In this document: in pieces, positions 13,356 to 24,710 of the stretch
How positions within the stretch are numbered: position 1 is the stretch's first letter
Layout: each line of letters begins with the position of its first letter
Assembly (NCBI RefSeq): GCF_007997015.1
Contig: NZ_VOSM01000005.1
Location: 62,001-126,000 of the forward strand
Source: Lujinxingia vulgaris
GTDB lineage: Bacteria; Myxococcota_A; Bradymonadia; Bradymonadales; Bradymonadaceae
Length of the DNA stretch: 64,000 nucleotides
Direction of reading: 5' to 3'
Position numbers and translations under genes: made by a program
The notes under the pieces: model-generated
Told to the model about the DNA's origin: nothing
Databases searched by the model: none
What the model saw: only the letters and a program-made list of their open reading frames with translations

Positions 13356-14164
13356 TGCATACCCTGCGCATTGGAACCGACATCCTGGGCAAGATCATCA
13401 CCCGCGCCGCAACTATCACTGGCGAGTATCTGGCCCCCTACCGCACCGAACACTTCCGCGACGCCGTGGAGCGGCGGCTGCGCGCGCTGGATTTATCTTC
13501 GTACGAGGCCTACCTCACTCACCTGGAGCGTGACGAAGACGAAGCCTACGCCATGCTCAACGAGGCCTTTGTCGGCGTGACCGGCTTCTTCCGGGATGCG
13601 CAGGCCTTCGACGCACTCTCCGAACACCTGACGCGTCGATTCTGCCAGCATCCATCGCCGCTGCGCGCCTACGTTGCCGCCTGCTCCACCGGTCAGGAGG
13701 CGCTCTCCATCTTCATTCTGCTGGAGCGGCTGCGCCAGGCGATGGGCCTCCCAGAGCCCGCTCCCCTGGTCGCCACCGACATCAACCCCCACGCCATTGA
13801 GACCGCTTGCGAAGGCGTCTACACCGCCGACCAGCTCCGCGGCCTCTCCTCCTCCTTGCGCCATCAATTCTTCGAGCCTCATCCCCGGGGATGTCGTCTG
13901 CTTCCGCGCTACCGTCGCCGCATCCGCTATCAGGTCAGCGACGTCCTCCGCGAACGTCCGCCGGGGCGCTTCGAGCTGATCTGCTGCCGCAACCTTCTTA
14001 TCTACCTTCAACCTCGCGCGCAGCTGCACCTCTTAAACAGCCTTCATAACGCGCTGCGCCCCGGCGGGCTGCTCTTTCTGGGAGCCTATGAGTCGGCCGC
14101 GCCGCTGCCCGCGCTCTTTGCGCTCGTCGACGCCGACCACAGCATCTACGCCCGCCGCCCTTAA
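13355..14164 (+). CDS. CheR-type protein-glutamate methyltransferase
   Basis: A 269-residue CheR family S-adenosylmethionine-dependent methyltransferase. The N-terminal helical domain (EHFRDAVERRLRAL) carries the arginines that bind the receptor tail. The catalytic domain has the SAM motif AACSTGQEALS near residue 107, LVATDINPHAI near residue 143 and the FELICCRNLLIYL strand near residue 205. The start ATG overlaps the stop of the amidase gene (TGATG). No receptor, CheB, CheA or CheW gene is in the window, so this is an orphan CheR whose target is not shown here. The usual CSTGEE motif reads CSTGQE, a mild change. Confidence 0.9.
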   Translation: MHTLRIGTDILGKIITRAATITGEYLAPYRTEHFRDAVERRLRALDLSSYEAYLTHLERDEDEAYAMLNEAFVGVTGFFRDAQAFDALSEHLTRRFCQHPSPLRAYVAACSTGQEALSIFILLERLRQAMGLPEPAPLVATDINPHAIETACEGVYTADQLRGLSSSLRHQFFEPHPRGCRLLPRYRRRIRYQVSDVLRERPPGRFELICCRNLLIYLQPRAQLHLLNSLHNALRPGGLLFLGAYESAAPLPALFALVDADHSIYARRP

Positions 14165-14328
14165 GCCCTTCGTCAGCGTAAGGAGGGATGCTAACACGGT
14201 TGCACATCAACGTTTTCTGTCATAATCTGGGGTCACTCATTAATAAGCGCCGTCTGTACCGCGTCGACTCTCGTGGCGGGGAGCGTCCACCCTCTGGCTG
14301 ACCTTTCTTGTTTGCCCACGGTAACGCT

Positions 14329-16063
<1,735 letters not shown>

Positions 16064-16089
<26 letters not shown>

Positions 16090-17482
16090 GACATCCCGCA
16101 ACGCGAGGCAACGCCGCAGGCTTGTCATCGCCGGCGCTCGCGGCGCACTGGGCCGCGCGCTGATTCAACGACTCAACCCCGACTTCGACATCATCGCGCT
16201 GAGCCGGCGCCCCGATGAGACCTTGCCTGGGGCAACGACCACACGCCAGGTCGACCTCTTCTCTCGCAAAGAAACCTTCGAGGGGCTCCGCGACACCGAG
16301 CTCGCGGTCTACGCCGTCCATCAATCCCGTTTCCGCGCCCGCCTGACCCAGGCCCGCCTCGACGACCTCGACGTGCTCTGCGCCGACAACTTCGGCCGCG
16401 CCGCCGCCCATCACGGGCTCTCGCACATCGTCTACCCGGGCTGCGACACCCCGCCCAACGCCGCCCACGACCTGGGCCGCACCCGCGAGATCGCCGACGC
16501 GCTCGGCGCCCACGGTGTGCCCGTTATCACGCTGCGCCTCCCCATCATTCTCGATCCGCAGAGCGCGCTGACCCGCCAGGCCCTGGCTCTGGCGAGCCGC
16601 AACCACCCTCGCCTCCAGCCTTATTACCATGCCGAGACCGCCCCGATCGCCATCGGCGATGTCATCGATGCCTGCGCGGCGATCCTCGCCAACCCCGACG
16701 CCTTCGCCGGCACCTACGGACTTCACGGCCCCGAAACGCTCAGCTTCAAAGCCCTCGTCGAGGCGCTCGCCACACGCCAGCGCCACACACCAGAGTGGCG
16801 CGAGCCGGGCCTGCTGGCCTCCCTCACTCCCTCCTCCTCACCGGTGGGCGAGGAGTGGCTCGACATCCTCCAGGAACTTCTGGAGACGCCCACACGGCAC
16901 CCCCGCACCTTCCCCTTTGAGGACAGCTGCCACCGCGCGCTCACACCTTTAGACGACGCCCTCGACGCCTGCCTCAGCCCCGATGAAGACGCCGGAGAGT
17001 TGGCGGAGGTTGCCGCATCGCCGGCTCCGCTGCCCTCGCTCGTGCGCTCGGTGCAACGACTTCCCTTGCCTGCCGGCCGCGACGCCCGCTGGACCGCCCA
17101 CGAGTACGTGCGCTGGCTGCCCACCGCGCTGCGTTTTCTGATCCGCGCCACTCACACCCACGATGAGAGCGGCGGTTCGGTCGCGCGATTCTTCATCGGC
17201 CCGATTCCCTGGCCCATCCTCGAGCTGACGCTGGCGCCACAGGTCAGCACGCCCGACCGTCAACTCTTCTGGATCACCGGCGGAATGCTTGCCAGAAGAT
17301 CCCAGAAAGGTCGGCTGGAGTTTCGCCAGATCGCTCACACCGACCGTGTCATCGTCGCCATCCATGACTTCGAGCCGCGCCTTCCCTGGGTGCTCTACCG
17401 CTTCACCCAGGCCCTCTTTCACCTCTGGGTCGTTGAGCGTTTCAAACGCCACCTGGCGCGCCTCAGCGAGCGCGCGGCGTGA
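16064..17482 (+). CDS. YbjT-like NAD(P)-binding protein with DUF2867 C-terminal domain
   Basis: A protein of about 472 residues. The N-terminal half is an extended SDR/NmrA-like Rossmann domain (RRLVIAGARGALGRALIQRL, then VDLFSRKETFEGL and ETAPIAIGDVIDA). The C-terminal third, from about residue 330, fits the DUF2867 (polyketide cyclase-like) fold: LFWITGGMLARR, then RVIVAIHDFEPRLPW. The same arrangement and length are found in E. coli YbjT. The function is unproven even there. The start is uncertain: GTG at 16064 overlaps the end of the kinase gene by 26 bases and a TTG at 16052 is also in frame. The overlap suggests translation coupled to the histidine kinase. Confidence 0.75.
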
Positions 17483-17658
17483 AAAAGAACGTAAAGGCCC
17501 GCGTGTCGGCCTTCTCGCGCCCCCCCTTCTGGCGGTACCCTTGACGCTATGTCCCTCCCCTTCCCCGCGCAGATGAAGATGACGTTTCGCCTCGATGGCG
17601 AGCTCGCGCGGCCCGGGGAGATCTGCACGTCGATGGTACAACTTGCCAGGAGTACGTC

Positions 17659-18498
17659 ATGCAAAAGACGCTTGTCGCCCTGATCGCCGCCTCACTCTTC
17701 GTGGGCTGCGGTGTCCCCAAAGACGAACACGAAGCGATGCTGCGCGATATGGAAAACACCAAGGTCGCGCTGGCCACCACCGAGCGCGAGAAGGCCGAGG
17801 TGGAGGAAGAGCTGCGCGGCCAGATCGAGACGCTGGAAGCGCGCATCGCCAAACTCGAGAACGACAAGCTCGCCCTGGAGACCGAGCTCAGCGAGGCCCG
17901 CGGCGACCTGGACCTCTATGAGTCACGCGCCGGCGGCCTGGAAGAAGCCCTGGAGGCCTCGCGCGCCGAGCTCGATGAGCTGCGCCGCGCCCGCGCCCAG
18001 ACCGAAGAGCGCCTCAAAGAGTACCGCAACCTGGCCAGCCGCCTGGCCTCGATGGTCGAGTCCGGCCAGCTCACCGTGAAGATCCGCGAAGGACGCATGG
18101 TCATCGAGCTCGCCGACAACATCCTCTTTGACTCGGGTCGTACCGACATCAAAGAAGACGGCCGAATGGCGCTGCAAGAGTTGGCCGCAGTGCTTCAGGA
18201 GGTCGATGATCGCAACTTCCTGGTGGCCGGTCACACCGATAACGTGCCCATCAGCTCGGGGCGCTTCTCCTCGAACTGGGAGCTCTCGACGGCGCGTGCG
18301 GTCGAGGTCGTTAAATATTTGCAGGAGCAGGGCGTCGATCCCACCAACCTCGCTGCGGCCGGCTACGGGGAGTTTGACCCGGTGGCCGATAACGAAGATC
18401 GTGAGACGCGCGCGCTCAACCGCCGCATTGAAATCATCCTGATGCCCAACATCGAAGAGCTGCCCTCGGTGCCCGACGATGTCTTTGAGGGCTCTTAA
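17659..18498 (+). CDS. OmpA-family lipoprotein with coiled coil
   Basis: A 279-residue outer-membrane-type lipoprotein. The signal peptide ends in the lipobox FVGC with Cys17. A long charged coiled coil (about residues 30-125, Glu/Arg/Lys/Leu-rich) follows, then an OmpA-like peptidoglycan-binding domain (about 145-265) with ILFDSGRTDIKEDG, VAGHTDNVPI, NWELSTARA and NRRIEIILM. The Asp and Arg that bind diaminopimelate (in AGHTDN and NRRIEI) are present. It should anchor to a membrane through its lipid and to peptidoglycan through OmpA, with the coiled coil as a spacer. CAGGAG lies properly before the ATG. A strong inverted repeat follows the gene. Confidence 0.92.
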   Translation: MQKTLVALIAASLFVGCGVPKDEHEAMLRDMENTKVALATTEREKAEVEEELRGQIETLEARIAKLENDKLALETELSEARGDLDLYESRAGGLEEALEASRAELDELRRARAQTEERLKEYRNLASRLASMVESGQLTVKIREGRMVIELADNILFDSGRTDIKEDGRMALQELAAVLQEVDDRNFLVAGHTDNVPISSGRFSSNWELSTARAVEVVKYLQEQGVDPTNLAAAGYGEFDPVADNEDRETRALNRRIEIILMPNIEELPSVPDDVFEGS

Positions 18499-18510
18499 GC
18501 CTCATCTTCG

Positions 18511-18552
18511 CTGCGAGCAGCGCCGGCCCTGTGCGGCCGGTGGCGCTCGCAG
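18511..18552. repeat. Inverted repeat between two lipoprotein genes
   Basis: Arms of 18 bases (18511-18528 and 18535-18552) pair over 8 outer and 6 inner base pairs around a 4x4 internal loop, with a 6-base hairpin loop. There is no T-tract. The structure ends 14 bases before the start codon of the next lipoprotein, so it would fold close to that gene's ribosome binding site. It could be a stabilising or translation-limiting hairpin. Confidence 0.6.
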
Positions 18553-18566
18553 CACCGAGACACCGC

Positions 18567-19307
18567 ATGCGTTTTGCCTCACTGCTCCTCATCGCCCTGA
18601 CCGGGCTGCTTCTGGCGTCCTGCGCCAGCGTCCCCGACCCGCCTCCCCCCGATCTGGAGCTTGATCGCAACGAGACGGTCACGCGCCTGGCCTCGGTGCA
18701 CGAGTCCGAAGCGGCGATCATCCAGGATATTGAGCGCCTCGACAGCCTGCTCCTCTCGCTCTCCACGCTCACCAACCGCGAGCGCAGCGAGGCCTTCCCC
18801 ATCGATCTTTTTCGGCTGGTGGCGGTGGCCTGCCTCAACACCGAGTATCGCGGCAGCGAGGGCACAGCCCCGGTCCTGGCCACCGCCGCGCCGCTGACCT
18901 GCCGGCCGGCCCACCTGGATCGCCTCAACGCCGAGATCGCGTTGATGCCCCTGGAAGCGCGCAACGACGCGCTGCGCCTGCTCTTTCTCATCGACCAGAT
19001 CCGCCTTCTCAAAGGCAGCCTGCGCATGCGCCTGGCGGCGATGCCCGAGCAGATCGCCGACCACCGCGAGTTCATCGCCTCCAGCCGCACCAACGTGCGC
19101 CAGATCGAGGCCGACTACGCCCGCCGGCGCACCCTCTTCAGCGCGGCGGGCTGGTCGCAGGTCAACCAGATTTTAAGCGATCAGCGAAGCCTGTTGCGCC
19201 AGTTCGACGCCCGCCTCGACGAGCTCACCGCCGCCTACCCGGACTGGCCAGCGCGCGTCGACACCCTGGTCACCGCCGTCTACTTCCGCCTCTCGCGCAT
19301 GGGCTGA
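18567..19307 (+). CDS. Lipoprotein of unknown function, helical
   Basis: A 246-residue predicted lipoprotein. The signal peptide ends in LLASC with Cys19, followed by a short Pro-rich stretch. The rest is predicted largely helical, with heptad-like segments (for example SEAAIIQDIERLDSLLLSL) and two cysteines in a central part. I recognise no family. The start ATG at 18567 opens the signal peptide; upstream in-frame codons read through the hairpin and look non-coding. It follows the OmpA-family gene by 68 bases on the same strand and may share its transcript. Its 3' end faces the DNA methyltransferase gene with only 14 bases between them. Confidence 0.75.
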   Translation: MRFASLLLIALTGLLLASCASVPDPPPPDLELDRNETVTRLASVHESEAAIIQDIERLDSLLLSLSTLTNRERSEAFPIDLFRLVAVACLNTEYRGSEGTAPVLATAAPLTCRPAHLDRLNAEIALMPLEARNDALRLLFLIDQIRLLKGSLRMRLAAMPEQIADHREFIASSRTNVRQIEADYARRRTLFSAAGWSQVNQILSDQRSLLRQFDARLDELTAAYPDWPARVDTLVTAVYFRLSRMG

Positions 19308-19310
19308 ACC

Positions 19311-19337
19311 CACACGCGCGCTCACCTGGCGAGCGCG
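19311..19337. repeat. Hairpin between convergent genes
   Basis: CACGCG-CG-CTC and GAGCGCGTG form an imperfect stem across the stop codon of the methyltransferase gene on the minus strand, between two convergent genes. It has no T-tract on either side. It may help separate the transcripts, as no other terminator is visible there. Confidence 0.4.
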
Positions 19338-21349
19338 TGATGATGGCTGAGCGAGGTGCGCTCAAGCGGCCTCACTGCCACCTGATAGAGCCCGGCGATC
19401 TCGGCCTCCAGTGCGCCCTCCAGCTCGGTCAGCTTCGCGAGCAACGCCCGGGCCTGCCCCTCGCTGAGCGCCCGCGGGTCGTAGAGCGCATCGCCCTCCA
19501 CTCGCCAGTGCAGCGCGCGCACGCCCTCGACGAGCTCGAGCACCAGGGCGGCGATCCGGCGCGCCTTCGCCTCATTCACCTCGGGCACCGGCAGCGCGCG
19601 CACGTCGCTGGCCTGAAAATGCAACGTGGGGTTGAGCGCCTTGAGCAGCCGCCGCGCCGGCGCGCTGTTGAGGATGCCCAGGAGCGCGGCGTTGCGCTCC
19701 TTAAAGCTCAGGCCCGGCAACCACTGCTCGCGCACAAAGATCGCCGGCCCGGTCATGTCAAAGACACATCCCGGGGGCATCCACCGCGCGTTAAAACGCC
19801 CGCCGGCAAAATCGGTGTAGCAGATGCCCTCGCGCCCCACATAGCGCTCGTGGAGCAGGTTGGAGGTGCGGTTGGACGCGTAAAAGTCACGCGCCGGCTC
19901 CGACCAATCCACAACCCACTCCCAGTTTCCCCACCAGGGCGCGTAGCGCCCGCCCTTACTGTAGAAACGCCAGCGCCCCGGGCGTGTCTCATCGCCCCCC
20001 GCCGCACTCCGGGGCGGCTCGAAGAGCCCGGGGGCGGCGGCGATCTCCGCGGCCTCAACCTCAGCCCAGGGGCGCACGAAGCGGCGGTTGGCGCCGGTCT
20101 TGTTCTGGCTCCCGGGCACCTCGGCGATGGCCGAGAGGGGCCGAGCCTCGTCGAACCAGCGCAGAAGCCCCTCGGGCAGCTCATAACAAAACGGTCGACC
20201 GGGCACCGAGGCGGCCCGGCTCGCCAGAAAAAGTTGTGGCGCGGTGCGGGCAAAGACCTGCGCCTTGGCAAAAGGATCGCGCGCCCGGCGCAGATCCCAG
20301 ACGCGCGTGGCCTCATCACACCGCCCATCGAGGCGCTGCACAAACGCGACCACGCTGGCCTTCTCGCCAGTCAACCCCCAGAAGGCCCCGGGGCCCAGGT
20401 GTAAAAAGTCGGTCAGCGCGCCGGCGGCCAGCAGCTCGGCGCGCGCGGCCTCAAAACGCTTGAGGTAGAAGATGCCCTGCTGCACCAGAAGCCCCACCGC
20501 GTGCGTCGCCACATCCTGACAGCGCTTGATGAAGGCCGCGTAAAGATCGCGCTCAAAGGGCGCGTAATGGGCTTTGAGATGCTCGCGCAGCTCCGCGGGC
20601 ATGGAGCGCCAGCCCATATAGGGCGGATTGGTCAACACCACCTCAAAGCCCGGGGCGTCGCCGAGGAGCGCGTCGCGGCAAACGATCTGCGCGTCGATCT
20701 GGTGCTCCAGCTGCGGGTCGCGCCCTCCCAGCCGACCCGCCACCTCCAGTTTCAGGGTCCAGCGCGCTACCCGGGCTGCGTGCGGATCGAGCTCCCAGCC
20801 CCACAGCCTCGTCGCAGCCTCAGCCGGTGCGAGCCCGGCGTCGACGAGCGCATCGAGCGCGGCGAGCAGCATCTGCCCGCCTCCCGCCGCCGGGTCGAGC
20901 ACCCGAGCGCGGCCGAGATCGGCGCCCTCAAGCGCTTGCCTGGCGAGCGCGTCGGCCACCCAACGCGGGGTGTAGAGCTGGGTGGAGACGGTGGCCGAGT
21001 CGTGGCGCTCCCCCCGCTGCACGTGGGCCTCAAAACTCTTAAGCCGTCCGAGCGCCGACCACCCCTGGTGCATCCACCCGAGCACATGAGCATCGCCAAA
21101 GAGCGCGTCGGGCCATGTGGAGAGGTCGGCCTGGCATGCGGCGCTCAGGCCATCGCCTGCACCCACACCAGTCTCACTCACCCCGAGCCGGCGCGCGCGT
21201 CGCCTGGCCGCAGCCTCAATCAGCGCCCGGTGCCAGCCGGCCTCATCGACCCGCTCGCCGCGGTCGAGCGCGCGGGTCAGCAGCGCCTCGGTGCGCGTGA
21301 TCACTTCGGCGGCGAGTGCCTGTTCCTGGGTTTGAGGGGGACGGGTCAC
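19322..21349 (-). CDS. Class I adenine-type DNA methyltransferase (Type IIG/PglX-like), orphan
   Basis: A 675-residue SAM-dependent DNA methyltransferase. Motif I is DPAAGGGQM (152-160), the acidic second strand is GWELDPHAARVA (184-195) and the catalytic motif IV is NPPY (241-244), the signature of N6-adenine enzymes. The segment QLYTPRWVADAL before motif I is typical of Eco57I/PglX-type enzymes. The C-terminal half (about 400-640) looks like a target-recognition region, with GAFWGLTGEKASVV and LNPTLHFQASDVRALPVP. No N-terminal nuclease motif and no neighbouring restriction or BREX gene is visible, so it may act alone. It is convergent with a lipoprotein gene and lies just upstream of nothing on its own strand except the left-hand genes. 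Confidence 0.85.
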   Translation of the reverse strand: MTRPPQTQEQALAAEVITRTEALLTRALDRGERVDEAGWHRALIEAAARRRARRLGVSETGVGAGDGLSAACQADLSTWPDALFGDAHVLGWMHQGWSALGRLKSFEAHVQRGERHDSATVSTQLYTPRWVADALARQALEGADLGRARVLDPAAGGGQMLLAALDALVDAGLAPAEAATRLWGWELDPHAARVARWTLKLEVAGRLGGRDPQLEHQIDAQIVCRDALLGDAPGFEVVLTNPPYMGWRSMPAELREHLKAHYAPFERDLYAAFIKRCQDVATHAVGLLVQQGIFYLKRFEAARAELLAAGALTDFLHLGPGAFWGLTGEKASVVAFVQRLDGRCDEATRVWDLRRARDPFAKAQVFARTAPQLFLASRAASVPGRPFCYELPEGLLRWFDEARPLSAIAEVPGSQNKTGANRRFVRPWAEVEAAEIAAAPGLFEPPRSAAGGDETRPGRWRFYSKGGRYAPWWGNWEWVVDWSEPARDFYASNRTSNLLHERYVGREGICYTDFAGGRFNARWMPPGCVFDMTGPAIFVREQWLPGLSFKERNAALLGILNSAPARRLLKALNPTLHFQASDVRALPVPEVNEAKARRIAALVLELVEGVRALHWRVEGDALYDPRALSEGQARALLAKLTELEGALEAEIAGLYQVAVRPLERTSLSHHHALAR

Positions 21350-21355
21350 AGCGAG

Positions 21356-22363
21356 TTAGAAGCGCCCCTGAATGCCCACACCCATGCCGTCTTCGCCCAT
21401 CGGACCCACGCCCATGGCGCTGACGCCCCGCTCAGGGGCGGGATCGTCGGAGAGGATCTGCCATACAAAGATCACCCCGGCCGAGGTCAGGGCCACCGCG
21501 CCGACGATTGGCGAGGCGATGGCGAGCCCGTTGTAGGTCGCTTCGCGGCGGTCGGCGGCCTCTTTGGCCGCGTTGTTGGCGGCGGTGCGACCGTCAGCGC
21601 GGCGCAGGATCTCATCGCCCTCGCGGCCGGCGGCTTCTGCCTGGCTGCTGAAGACCGGCGTGAGCGCCAGCGCACCCACCCCGACCACCGCCAGGGTGAC
21701 CGGCACCCAGGTCGAGCGCATAAAGGAGGGCTCGGCCGGACCGACGCCGCCCTCGGGCTCCATCCCCAGACGCAGCACCACGGTCTGCCCCTCGGGGACC
21801 TGCACGCGCTCTTCGATGGGCTCATACCCGTCAAGCTCGATGAAGAGGGTGTAACTTCCCGCCTCCACGTTGAGATCGATGGGGGTGACCCCGCGCATGC
21901 CCGACTCTTTGGAGTCGACGTAGACGCGCGCCCCTTCGGGGCGCGTGATCACCTCAACGGCGGTCTTGGCCCGCGAGGCCAGGCGACGCTCAATCACCGC
22001 GATGGTGCTCTCAATGCGGCCGCGCTCTTCGGCCTGCGGCACCTGGTTGAGAAAACTTCGGTAGTACTCGACGGCGCGGGCATCTTCGCCCAGGCGCTCG
22101 TAGGCCAGCCCCAGGCGGTAGAGAAAGTCCGGCAGGGGAGCAAGCTCGTAGGCCTCGTGAAAGGTGTCGGCGGCCTGCTGAAACTGCCCGTCGTCATAGG
22201 CCGCGCTGCCCTCATCGATAAGCTCAATGAGCTGGACCTTCTCCGCCTCACTCAGCTCTTCAAAGATCTGATCGGGATCGGCGGCAAACGCCGTCGCGCT
22301 GAAAAGCCAGACCACCATCGCGGCCAGCGCCGCCCCACACACTCGCATCTTCATGAACATCAT
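21356..22363 (-). CDS. TPR and PEGA domain protein, exported and membrane-anchored
   Basis: A 335-residue protein with a signal peptide (residues 1-27, ending AFA), two or three TPR-like helical repeats (about 45-125, YDDGQFQQAADTFHEAYEL and LGLAYERLGEDARAVEYY), a PEGA domain (about 133-200, EVITRPEGARVYVDSKESG) and two hydrophobic segments (about 222-243 and 280-302). PEGA domains are thought to bind surface polymers; partners are not known here. It lies 39 bases downstream of a Ser/Thr kinase gene on the same strand, so the two may form an operon. It ends six bases before the next gene's start region. The first two codons are both ATG; either could start. Confidence 0.85.
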   Translation of the reverse strand: MMFMKMRVCGAALAAMVVWLFSATAFAADPDQIFEELSEAEKVQLIELIDEGSAAYDDGQFQQAADTFHEAYELAPLPDFLYRLGLAYERLGEDARAVEYYRSFLNQVPQAEERGRIESTIAVIERRLASRAKTAVEVITRPEGARVYVDSKESGMRGVTPIDLNVEAGSYTLFIELDGYEPIEERVQVPEGQTVVLRLGMEPEGGVGPAEPSFMRSTWVPVTLAVVGVGALALTPVFSSQAEAAGREGDEILRRADGRTAANNAAKEAADRREATYNGLAIASPIVGAVALTSAGVIFVWQILSDDPAPERGVSAMGVGPMGEDGMGVGIQGRF

Positions 22364-22402
22364 CCTGTCACTTAGCCACCGGGTCGCATCCGCGCGCCGG
22401 TA

Positions 22403-24337
22403 CTACTCCCCGGAGCGCAGTCGGCGCAACCTGTCGCGCAGCGCGGAGTCGGTATTCGACGAATCGTCCTGGGCCTCGGCGGCCTTACGGGCGCGCTCGG
22501 CGGCGCGGGCTTCGCGCTCGGCGGCGGCCTGGCGGGCGGCGGCCTGACGGGCCTCCTCGGCGGCGCGGGCCTCTTCGATGGCGCGCTGGCGCTCGGCGGC
22601 GCGGGCCTCCCGCTCGGCGGCAGAATCACTGGCGCTGACCCGCGGGCGCTCGCGCTGCTGCTGACGCGAGGTGGCCTGCTGGCGAGCAGCCTCCTCGGCG
22701 ACGGCGGCCACCGCAGCGCTCTCGGCGGTGAGCAGGCGCGCAGCGATCATCGCCTCAAGGCCCACGCGCGCGCCGGCGCTCTCAGCGTGCAGCGCATCTT
22801 CGGAAGGTTCTGGCGCCGGATCAGCCACAGGCGCCGCCGGGGCCTCTTCTTCGACCACCGCCGCCTCAACCTCGGCGCCTGCGCCCTCATCACCTCCCAG
22901 GGCAAACGCGGCCACCGCTCCGCCTCCGAGCAGCAGCACCACCAGCGCCACCAGCAGCCCGGTCCGCGAGCGCGCGCCGCCTTCGGCTTCCATCTTCAGG
23001 GTGTTGCCCGAATCACCGCTAATCACCGCCGCCGGCGTTTCGACCTTCGACTCCCCGGTGATGGTATCGGTGCGCCGCTGCCCGGGCGCCTGAGTCGCCG
23101 GTGAGGCCTGAAACTGAGGTTGGGTGCTGCTGAAGGGCCGCGCGTCGGCGCCCACCCGCACCCGATCGATGTCGGTGGGGGTGTGGCGCTCGATCGTCGG
23201 CATCGACTCCAGCTCCCCCGTCCTCGGAGCCAGACCAAAACCACCGGTCTGCGGGGCCTGGCGCAGCGCCTCAGTGGAGCTGGGGCCGCCGCGGCCGGTG
23301 CCTTCAAGATGAGGCATCAGCCAGGGCTCAAAGGCCCCCGTCCCCTGCCGATCCACATCCAGGCGCACCGGCCGAAGTTGATGGCGCATGCGCAGATGAT
23401 CGATCTCATCGCGCACCTCGCGGGCTGAGCGCGGGCGCTCGGCCGGATCTTTGCTCAGCATGCGGTAGCAGAGCGCCTCGATGTCTTCGGGGAGGCTTCC
23501 GGCCGGCAGGATATGGCGCAGCGAGGGCGGGCTCTTCTGCACATGGCTGAAGAGGATCTGCAGGCTGGTGTCGCCGGTAAAGGGCACCATGCCGCTGAGC
23601 ATCTCGTAGAGGATGATGCCCAGCGCATAGAGGTCGGTGCGTGCATCGATCGCGTGGTTCTGCGCCTGCTCCGGGGCCATGTAGGCCGGGGTGCCGCAGA
23701 TCATGCCCGTCTTGGTGATCTGCGTGCTCTGCTCCAGGGCGCGCGCGATGCCAAAGTCGAGCACCTTGACCTGCACCGTGCCGTCGGAGACGGGCAGCAT
23801 CACCAGGTTATCGGGCTTTAAGTCGCGATGAATGATGCCGCGGGCGTGCGGCTCGGTCAGCGCGCCACAGACCTGGTAGACGACTTCCAGCGCCATGTTG
23901 ACGCGAAAGCGCCCGCGCTCCAGCAGGTCGCCCAGGTTGATGCCGCGCACAAGCTCCATGACCAGGTAGAGAAGATCGCGCTGCCGATCCTGCCCGAAGT
24001 CAAAGAGGCTGACGATGTTGGCGTGGCTGAGCTCAGAGACGACCTTGGCCTCGCGAAAGAAGCGCTCCAGCGCCTTCTCGCGGTCGCTCATCTCCGGGCG
24101 CAGCACCTTGATGGCGACCTCGCGGTTCACCGAGAGCTGCACCCCGGCGTAGACCGCACCCATGCCGCCCACCCCGAGCAGACGCTCAATGCGAAAACGC
24201 TCATCGATGACCTGTCCCAGCAGCGGATCGGGGGCATCACCCGGCGAATCCAGATTAAAAAGACGGCTGCCATCGGAGGGGCAAACCTCCAGATCGCCGT
24301 CAAAGCGCTGCTGACATTGTGGACAATAAAGGGTCAT
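22403..24337 (-). CDS. Zinc-ribbon Ser/Thr protein kinase, membrane-anchored
   Basis: A 644-residue eukaryote-like kinase. An N-terminal short zinc-ribbon-like motif (Cys5, Cys8, Cys19 in CPQC and CPSDG) precedes the kinase domain (about 48-315). The kinase is complete: GVGGMG glycine loop, Lys77 in VAIKVL, HRDLKPDN with Asp172, DFG at 194-196 and GTPAYMAPE. After a Pro/Thr-rich linker comes one membrane segment (LLVALVVLLLGGGAVAAFAL, about 490-510), then an Ala/Glu/Arg-rich tail likely to form a helix outside the membrane. ATG at 24337 was chosen because it opens the zinc motif; the preceding 48 in-frame codons are not conserved-looking. It resembles the many such kinases of myxobacteria. 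Confidence 0.93.
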   Translation of the reverse strand: MTLYCPQCQQRFDGDLEVCPSDGSRLFNLDSPGDAPDPLLGQVIDERFRIERLLGVGGMGAVYAGVQLSVNREVAIKVLRPEMSDREKALERFFREAKVVSELSHANIVSLFDFGQDRQRDLLYLVMELVRGINLGDLLERGRFRVNMALEVVYQVCGALTEPHARGIIHRDLKPDNLVMLPVSDGTVQVKVLDFGIARALEQSTQITKTGMICGTPAYMAPEQAQNHAIDARTDLYALGIILYEMLSGMVPFTGDTSLQILFSHVQKSPPSLRHILPAGSLPEDIEALCYRMLSKDPAERPRSAREVRDEIDHLRMRHQLRPVRLDVDRQGTGAFEPWLMPHLEGTGRGGPSSTEALRQAPQTGGFGLAPRTGELESMPTIERHTPTDIDRVRVGADARPFSSTQPQFQASPATQAPGQRRTDTITGESKVETPAAVISGDSGNTLKMEAEGGARSRTGLLVALVVLLLGGGAVAAFALGGDEGAGAEVEAAVVEEEAPAAPVADPAPEPSEDALHAESAGARVGLEAMIAARLLTAESAAVAAVAEEAARQQATSRQQQRERPRVSASDSAAEREARAAERQRAIEEARAAEEARQAAARQAAAEREARAAERARKAAEAQDDSSNTDSALRDRLRRLRSGE

Positions 24338-24710
24338 TGATGCCTCGGTGCCGCGCGTCTCCCGCCGGGGAGCGCGCGTTCCGCGTGGTTCATAAAAAGC
24401 GCCGCAAAAGCGCGGAGGTGTGGCCGGCCTGACACCTACCTCGGGGGCGGGCGTTTTTGAGCTGCGTCGATCGTCGGGCACACCGCGCCCACTCTATGGC
24501 GAGGCCCGCTCTGGGTCAATGTTAGCGACATGGCCGGGCCAGCGCACAATCGGGGTTTATGCGGCCCTGAGCCATCCCTCTTTCGTGGGCACCGGCCCTG
24601 CCGCCAGGACTTTGAATGCCCGCGCGGGGCGCGCCGTCAGATGCGCACAGACCAACGATGACGCCTGCGTCTCTATTCACTTCGCGTTTCGCAAACCTCG
24701 CGACGAGCTG
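24338..24710. other. Intergenic region between divergent kinase and Cys-rich lipoprotein genes
   Basis: This gap of 373 bases lies between two divergent genes and must hold both promoters. I see no convincing -35/-10 pair, no RNA gene and no repeat. An open frame runs in from 24420 on the plus strand and continues into the lipoprotein gene, but its first 97 codons do not look like protein, and the signal peptide begins only at 24711. Confidence 0.5.

Noticed and set aside
14165-14328. RNA gene or riboswitch before the hybrid histidine kinase
   Set aside because: No stable cloverleaf or known motif is visible; only ordinary intergenic sequence.
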